Source: Baffinella frigidus (Eukaryota; Cryptophyceae; Cryptomonadales; Baffinellaceae). Taken from it: 10,086 nt of DNA. Below, piece after piece: positions 1 to 6,200 of the stretch (positions within the stretch are counted from its first letter, which is position 1; every line of letters begins with the position of its first letter). The stretch lies in NCBI GenBank assembly GCA_026770585.1, contig MU646456.1:496445-506530 (forward strand). The letters are read 5' to 3'. The notes beneath the pieces are model-generated. The model did no database searches and was not told where the DNA came from. It saw nothing but the letters and a program-made list of their open reading frames with translations. The position numbers were made by a program, and so were the translations under genes.

Positions 1-123
1 GTGTGGTTGTGTGGTTGTGTGGTTGTGTGGTTGTGTGGTTGTGTGGTTGTGTGGTTGTGTGGTTGTGTGGTTGTGTGGTTGTGTGGTTGTGTGGTGGTTG
101 TGCGGTTGTGTGGTTGTGGGGTT
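1..123. repeat. (GTGTGGTT)n microsatellite
   Basis: Eleven perfect 8-bp units of GTGTGGTT fill 1-88, followed by imperfect units to about 119. On the minus strand this lies in the intron after exon 10. A 192-residue plus-strand open frame over it is only a translation of the repeat. Confidence 0.95.
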
Positions 124-144
124 TAGGTTTCAGGTTTTAGGTTG
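119..144. repeat. Degenerate TTTAGG-type stretch
   Basis: GGGTTTAGGTTTCAGGTTTT-type sequence resembles decayed plant/algal telomere repeat (TTTAGGG), but no perfect tandem unit is present. It directly follows the microsatellite. Confidence 0.35.
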
Positions 145-169
145 CGCCAGTCCCGAGGAGGGGGTGTAC

Positions 170-236
170 CTTCTCGCGCAGCACCCCAGCCAGCTCCTCG
201 GACAAGGCAGCGGCCTTCGCCTCCATCGACGCGGCC
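170..236 (-). CDS. Coiled-coil gene, exon 10 (last seen in window)
   Basis: This 67-nt exon has acceptor GAGCAG|GGCCGC, which takes one base to finish the split Arg codon, then 22 codons AASMEAKAAALSEELA... ending REK at donor GAGAAG|GTACAC. The phase match to exon 9 across a 1.49-kb repeat-filled intron is a good sign. The first ~22 bp (acceptor edge) recur at about 411-432, 564-585 and 856-877, but only this copy continues into the open 22-codon coiled coil. Confidence 0.62.
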
Positions 237-3200
237 CTGCTCGCACACCGCTTCATCAGCCTCTTCACGCACAACGCGTCATCAGTAGGCATGATCTCCT
301 GCGCCACGTGCTTCCTGGGACAGGCCTTCTTCTGTTGCAACTCACCACCAACCCTGCACGCACAACGCTTCATCCGCTTCACCACTCAACAGCTTCATCA
401 CTGATGACGCCTCCATCGACGCGGCCCTGCTCGCACACCGCTTCGTCAGTAGGCACCTCACGCACACCGCTTCATCAGCCTCTTCACGCACAACGCTTCA
501 TCAGCCTCTTCACGCACACCGCGTTATCAGCCTCATCACTCAACAGCTTCATGACTGATGAAGCCTCCATCGACGCGGCCCTGCAATAACATTAGGAAAT
601 AATCTCAGTTTGCGTCTGGCGGCACACGCCACACCGAAGCGGTGTGCCCTGCACGCACACCGCTTCATCAGCCTCTTTAATAGGGTAACGGACTGAAAAC
701 CGGGTAGTTAAGCCTACGGTATTGTCTACGGTAGGCCGTAGGGGCCTAGGGGGGGTCCTATGAGACATTAGGTCCTAGGAGCCGCTTCGTCAGTAGGCAC
801 CTCACGCACCACGCGTCATCCGCTTCACCACTCAACAGCTTCATCACTGATGACGCCTCCATCGACGCGGCCCTGCACGCACACCGCTTCATCAGCCTCT
901 TCACGCACAACGCTTCGTCAGCTCTCCGCGGAGGAGCTGGAGCTCCTCAAACCTAGACCCTAGACCCTAGACCCTACACTCTCAACCCTACCCCCCCCTG
1001 CAGGCCTCACGTAGGAGCATGCCCCCCGCCCCGTGCTTCCTGGGACAGGCCTGCTTCTGTTGCAACTCACCACCAACCCTGCACGCGCACCGCGTCATCA
1101 GCCACTTCACGGATGATCTCATGTGGAAACTCTTGTATATCATAAAGTTGGTTTCAGTGAAAGTTACTACACGTTTATTTTAATATTACTATTAAAAACT
1201 GTAATGTGTAGTAGATTTCATTGAACCAACTTTGTAATTTATTACAGTCTCCACGGATGAACCTCCTCTGCTCCACCACATGCTTCCTCGGGCAGGCTTG
1301 CTTCTGTTGCAACTCAGGGAGGGGGCGCTTCATCAGCCACTTTACACGGAAGAGCCTCCTCTCTTGCACCACGTGGCGAGGCTGATCCAGCTCAGGAAGA
1401 CGTGAGGCCTTCTGTACCAGCTCAGCGAGGGGTTAGTCACCCCCACCTCAACAGCGTGACAGTGGAGAGAGAGGGTGGAGAGCGAGGGTGGAGAGAGAGA
1501 GAGAGAGAGAGGGAGAGAGGAGAGGAGAGGGGGAGGGGCAGACAGAGGTAGAGAGAGGGGGCGGGGACCTGTCGCGGAAAGCGGTGGCTTCGGCGGCGGC
1601 AGAGGAGTTGCGCAAAGTTGGTTTCAATGAAAAATACTTCACGTTTTTTTTAATATTATGAAAATTACTGCACGTTGGTTTTAATATTACTATTCAAAAC
1701 GGTTATGTGTACTAAATTTCGTTGAACCTGTCGCGGAGGGCGGTGGCTTCGGCGGCGGCAGAGGAGCCGTGCTCGCGCGCCTCCGCGACGCCCGCGCGCG
1801 TCTCGCCCACCTCCTTACCGAGCGCCGCGCGCTGCCAGACGTGCTTCATCCAGTCAGCGCTTTGCGGCTGGCGGCACACGCCACACCGCACGCGCAACCA
1901 GCAAGTCTCGCCCACCTCCCTCCCGAGCGCGGCGCGCTGCCAGACGAGCTTCATCAAGTCAGCGCTTGGCGTCGGTGCTTCAGCAGGTGTTTTTGCGGCG
2001 GCGCGCGCATCACTCAGACCACAGATGGTTGGGTGATGGCATCACGCAGCGCGCAACTGGTGGCATACGCCACACCGCACGCGCAACCAGCAAGTCTCGC
2101 CCACCTCCCTCCCGAGCGTGGCGCGCTGCCAGACGTCCGTGATTAATTAAGTCAGCGCTTTGCGTCGGTGCTGCAGTAGGTGTTTTGCGTCGGTGCTTCG
2201 GTAGTTTTTTTTATGCGGCGGTGCTGGCATCACATAGATGTCGGCGCGCGCATCACTCAGTTCACTGATGATGCCGGAGTGCTGGCATCACCCAGCGCTC
2301 GACAGACACACGGCACACCCCACGCGCAACCAGCAACCTCCCACGCGCCTGCAGGGACTCTGCTCCACGCCAGACGCGTGGTGGCACCACCCAGCGCGCA
2401 ACTTCATAGTTTTCCCTGCCTTAATCAAGAAGAAAGGGCTCCAAGCCCTGGTACAAACTTTGTACTAGATGTTGGACAAGACCAGAAATGTGGTTTATAA
2501 TGGTGTTTTAGTGTCTTATCCATGAAATTTGTACCAGGGCATTGGAGCCCTTTCTTCTTCATTAAGGCCTAGAAAACTATTAAACTGGCGGCACACGCCA
2601 CACCGCGGTACGCGCCACCAGCAAGCTCCCGCGTGCACGCAGGGCCTCTGCTCTACGCCAGACGCGGGTGGTATCGTACCTTGCCCTCGCTCGTGGCGAG
2701 CTCTTCCGTGATCTGTGCGGGCAATGCATGCACTGTGATGTGTGATAGAGGAGGTGAGGCGCGCACCTTATCCTCGCTTTTGGCAAGCTCCTCAGCGACC
2801 TCCACGCCACACCCCACGCGCAACCAGCAACCTCCCACGTGTCTGCGGGGGCTCTGCTCTACGCCAGACGAGGGTGGGGCGCGCACCTTGTCCTCGCTCG
2901 CGGCGAGCTCTTCCGCGACCTGCGCGAGCGACGCCTCCGCGCGCTCGCCCGCCACGCGCAGCTCCTCGCCCTGCCGAGAGACGAGCTCCGTTAACACTCA
3001 GACGCCACGCCACACGTCAAGGGTGCCACACGCGCAGCTCCCCGCCCTGCGGACGGAGGCGATTGCGCCGCGAATCAGATGCTGTCGCGCCACCGCCAAG
3101 AGAGGAATCGAGAAATCGCGGCGGTTGGAGGCACTCAGATGCCACGCCACACGTCAAGAGTGGAATCGCGCACCGCACGCGTGTCGAAGAAAGAGGAAAT

Positions 3201-6200
3201 GGGTGCGGACTGACCTGGGCGCGGGCGGCAGCGAGCTGCATCGAGAGGTTGTCCGACAAGGTCTTGAGCTCCGCAACCTTAGCCCCCCCGGCGCCCTCCG
3301 CCTCCGCCAAGCTCGCGCGCAGCTCCGCGACGGAGTGCTCAAGCGCCGTGACCTTGTCCTGCCACTTGCTCTCGCCCGCGTCGACGCCTGACGCCTTGGC
3401 GAGCGCGGCCGCGAGCGCCTCCTCCTTGGCCTCCAGCTGCGCACGCCCCAGGCTCTTTCACCCTCTTTCAGCCTCTTTCAGCCTCTTTCAGCCTCTTTCA
3501 CCCTCTCTCACGCTCTTTCACACACGACGACTGGTTAAGGATGGTTCACACACACACACACAGGCCGGGGACCCTCGCTGTTCCCCCGTTCCAAGTGGCA
3601 TGCTGTTCTGGCTTCAGACGCAGCACGTGGTTTCGCTGGTTGGCCAACCAGGCCGGATCCTCGGTGTGTGGCGAACGTACAGGGGTTACTCGCGAATAAG
3701 GACACGCACCGCCCCTAGGACCCTCGCTGGTCCCCCATTTCAAGTGGCATGCCGATCTAGCTACGGGCGTCGAGACGCTGTATTGTGTGAGCTGGGGGCG
3801 AAGGGCGCCACTCACGTCAGTCTCCAGCGCCCCCCCTTTCCAAGTGGCATGATGTTCTAGCTACGAGCGTCGAGATGCTGTGGTGTGCGAGGCATCATAG
3901 GATGTCATCGTTAAGGGGTGTCGAGCCTGCTATAAAATAAAGTATAAAATGAGGGCGGCACTTACGTCAGTCTCCAGCGCTCGTTGGCCTGGTTTAGGAT
4001 GGTTCACACACACCCAAGGGGTCGGGGACCCTCGCTGGTCCCCATTCCAAGTGGCATGCAGTTCTAGCTACGAGGCGTCGAGAAGCTGTGGTGTGCGTGG
4101 TGTGTGAGGTAAGGGCGGCACTCACGTCAGTCTCCAGCGCAGCGATGCGGAGGAACGACGCCGCCTCATGCTGATCTAGCTACGGGCGTCGAGACGCTGT
4201 AGTTTGTGAGCTGGGGGCGAAGGGCGGCACTCACGTCAGTCTCCAGCGCGGCAATGCGGAGGAACGACGCCGCCTCAGCCTCCTCCTTCTCCTCCTCCAC
4301 CTCGCCAACCAGCGCCGTCTTCTCCTCGACCAGCTTCTGGAGAGCGGCCACCTTGCTGCGCACCCCCTCCACCTGCACACCACCCCATTTCACTTTCAGT
4401 GGGGTTGCGAGGATACAGCCCGAGAACCAGCTTCTGGAAAGCGGCTACCTCCACCTGCACACCCGCTCTTGCTTTCAGTGGGGTCGCGAGGATACAGCGC
4501 GAGAGGATACAATCGCTCCATCTTTTTTCGTGCTGCCGGCGAAGGGCAACGCCAGCATGTCTCCAAAGGAGAGACCCCCCCCGCTGACAAGGCGCGACAC
4601 AACTGGGCCACGCGTCGCGCGGTCTACTCCGTGGTTGCAGCAGGGTGTCGCTGGAGAGGGGGGAGAGGTGCGGGGGAACACGGCAGGGGGGGGGGACTTG
4701 CAGTGAGCAAGGGGGTACCGCACCAGCAGTGCATCCCCACAGCGCGTCAGACCCACCGCCGACAACACGCAACAGAACCGTGCCACCCGTCTCGGGGCGA
4801 GGAAGGGTGCGGACCTCGGCGGGGGGGGTAGGGGGAGGAAGGGGCTTGCTGTGAGCAGGGGGACTGACCTCGGCGGCCGCCTGCTCCGCCGCCACCGTCG
4901 CTTCCGCGCGCGCAGCCTCCGCCGCCTGCACCTGCCCCGCCGCGGCTGCCCCGGCGCCCTCCGCCTCCACGGCCCTCGCTTCCGCGGCCGCTGCGGCGCC
5001 CTCCGCCTCCACCGCCCTGGACTCCGCCGCAGCCGTCATGGCGGCCGCGGCGCCCTCCGCCTCCACGGCCCTGGACTCCGCGGCCGCCGCGGCGCCCTCC
5101 GCCTCCACCGCCCTCGCCTCAGCCGTGGCCGTGTTGGAGGCGGCGCCCTCCGCCTCTACGGCCGTCTTGGCGGCCGCGGCGCTCTCCACCTCCACGGCCC
5201 TGGACTCCGCGGCCGCCCCGGCCCCCTCCGCCTCCAGCGCCCTCGCCTCGGCCGCGGCCGTCTTGGCGGCCTCGATCTCGACGGACTCCTGGAGGGAGGC
5301 GGCGAGCTTCGTGGCGTTGGCGAGCGACGCGTCGAGCTGCGCGATGTCGGCGTCCTTCGCAGCCAGGTTCTCCTCGAGCGACGCCGCCAGCGTGGTGGCG
5401 TCGCCGAGCGAGGCCTCGAGCGCGGCGGCCTTCGCCTCCACGGCGTCGAGCGCCTCCTTGTTCGCAGCCGCCGTGGCGTCCTCCTCCGCGCCGTCGGTGG
5501 CGTGTGCCTCCTGGAGCGACGCCGCGAGCGTCGTGGCGTTGCGCAGCGCCTCCTTCAGCTGTGCGATGCTGCTGTCCTTCTCGGTCAGGGCTTCCTGGAG
5601 AGACGCCGAGAGCTTGGTCGCGTTGCCGAGGGCCTCATCCACCTCTGCGATCTTGGAGTCCTTCTCAGCCAGGGTCTCCTGAAGCGAGGCCGCCAGCTTC
5701 GTCGCGTTGCCCAGTGACTCGTCGAGCTCCGTGATCTTGGTGTCCTTCCCCGTCGCCACCTCCTCGAGCGATGCCGCGAGCCTCGTGGCGTTGCTCAGCG
5801 CCTCGGCGATCTCTGTCATGTTGGTGTCCTTCTCGGCGAGGGCCTCTTGCAGCGAGGCAGCGAGCGTGGTGGCGGTGCTCAGCGAGGCGTCAAGCTCGGC
5901 GGCCTTGGCCTGCGCGGCCGCGAGCGCCTCCGTGGCCTCCTTCTCCGCGGTGGGGTCGCGCGCAGCGGTGGCGGTGCTGAGCGAGGCCTCAAGCTCGACG
6001 GCCTTGGCCTGCGCGGCCTCCAGCGCCTCCGTGGCCTCCCTCTCCTTCTCCGCGCTGGCATCACGCGCGGTGGTGGCGGTGCTGAGCAAGGCCTCAAGCT
6101 CCGCGGCGCTGGCCTGCGCGGCCTCCATCGCCACCCGGGCCTCCTGCTCCCTCCCCGCGCTCGCGTCGCGCGCGCTCTCGACCTCCGTGAGCTGCCTGCG

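Larger units (their letters stand above)
1871..2880. repeat. Intronic ~50-bp family (CACGCGCAACCAGCAA)
   Basis: Five copies of CACGCCACACC-like plus CACGCGCAACCAGCAA sequence begin near 1871, 2061, 2311, 2588 and 2803. The last three are followed by a CTCTGCTCTACGCCAGACG-type segment and, for two of them, by a 33-nt micro-exon. The unit seems to have carried splice sites with it as it multiplied. Confidence 0.78.

Noticed and set aside
11-589. 192-residue plus-strand open frame
   Set aside because: The first part translates the GTGTGGTT microsatellite and the rest translates minisatellite units.
1175-1372. Minus-strand reading LQQKQACPRKH and related copies as an exon
   Set aside because: The protein-like text is repeated three times, but the exon 9 phase requires a one-base entry, and that frame is not coiled-coil-like. 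Exon 10 fits exactly without it.
2742-3860. 372-residue plus-strand open frame
   Set aside because: It runs across minus-strand exons 5, 6 and 7, the 10-bp repeat and satellite DNA. Its composition is low-complexity Arg/Ala/Ser/Pro with no domain.
4275-4868. Extension of the minus-strand 722-residue frame beyond AAAE
   Set aside because: After GCCGAG there is a GTCAGT donor, and the translation changes to Pro/Arg/Cys-rich text that includes a pseudo-exon. The frame stays open by chance.
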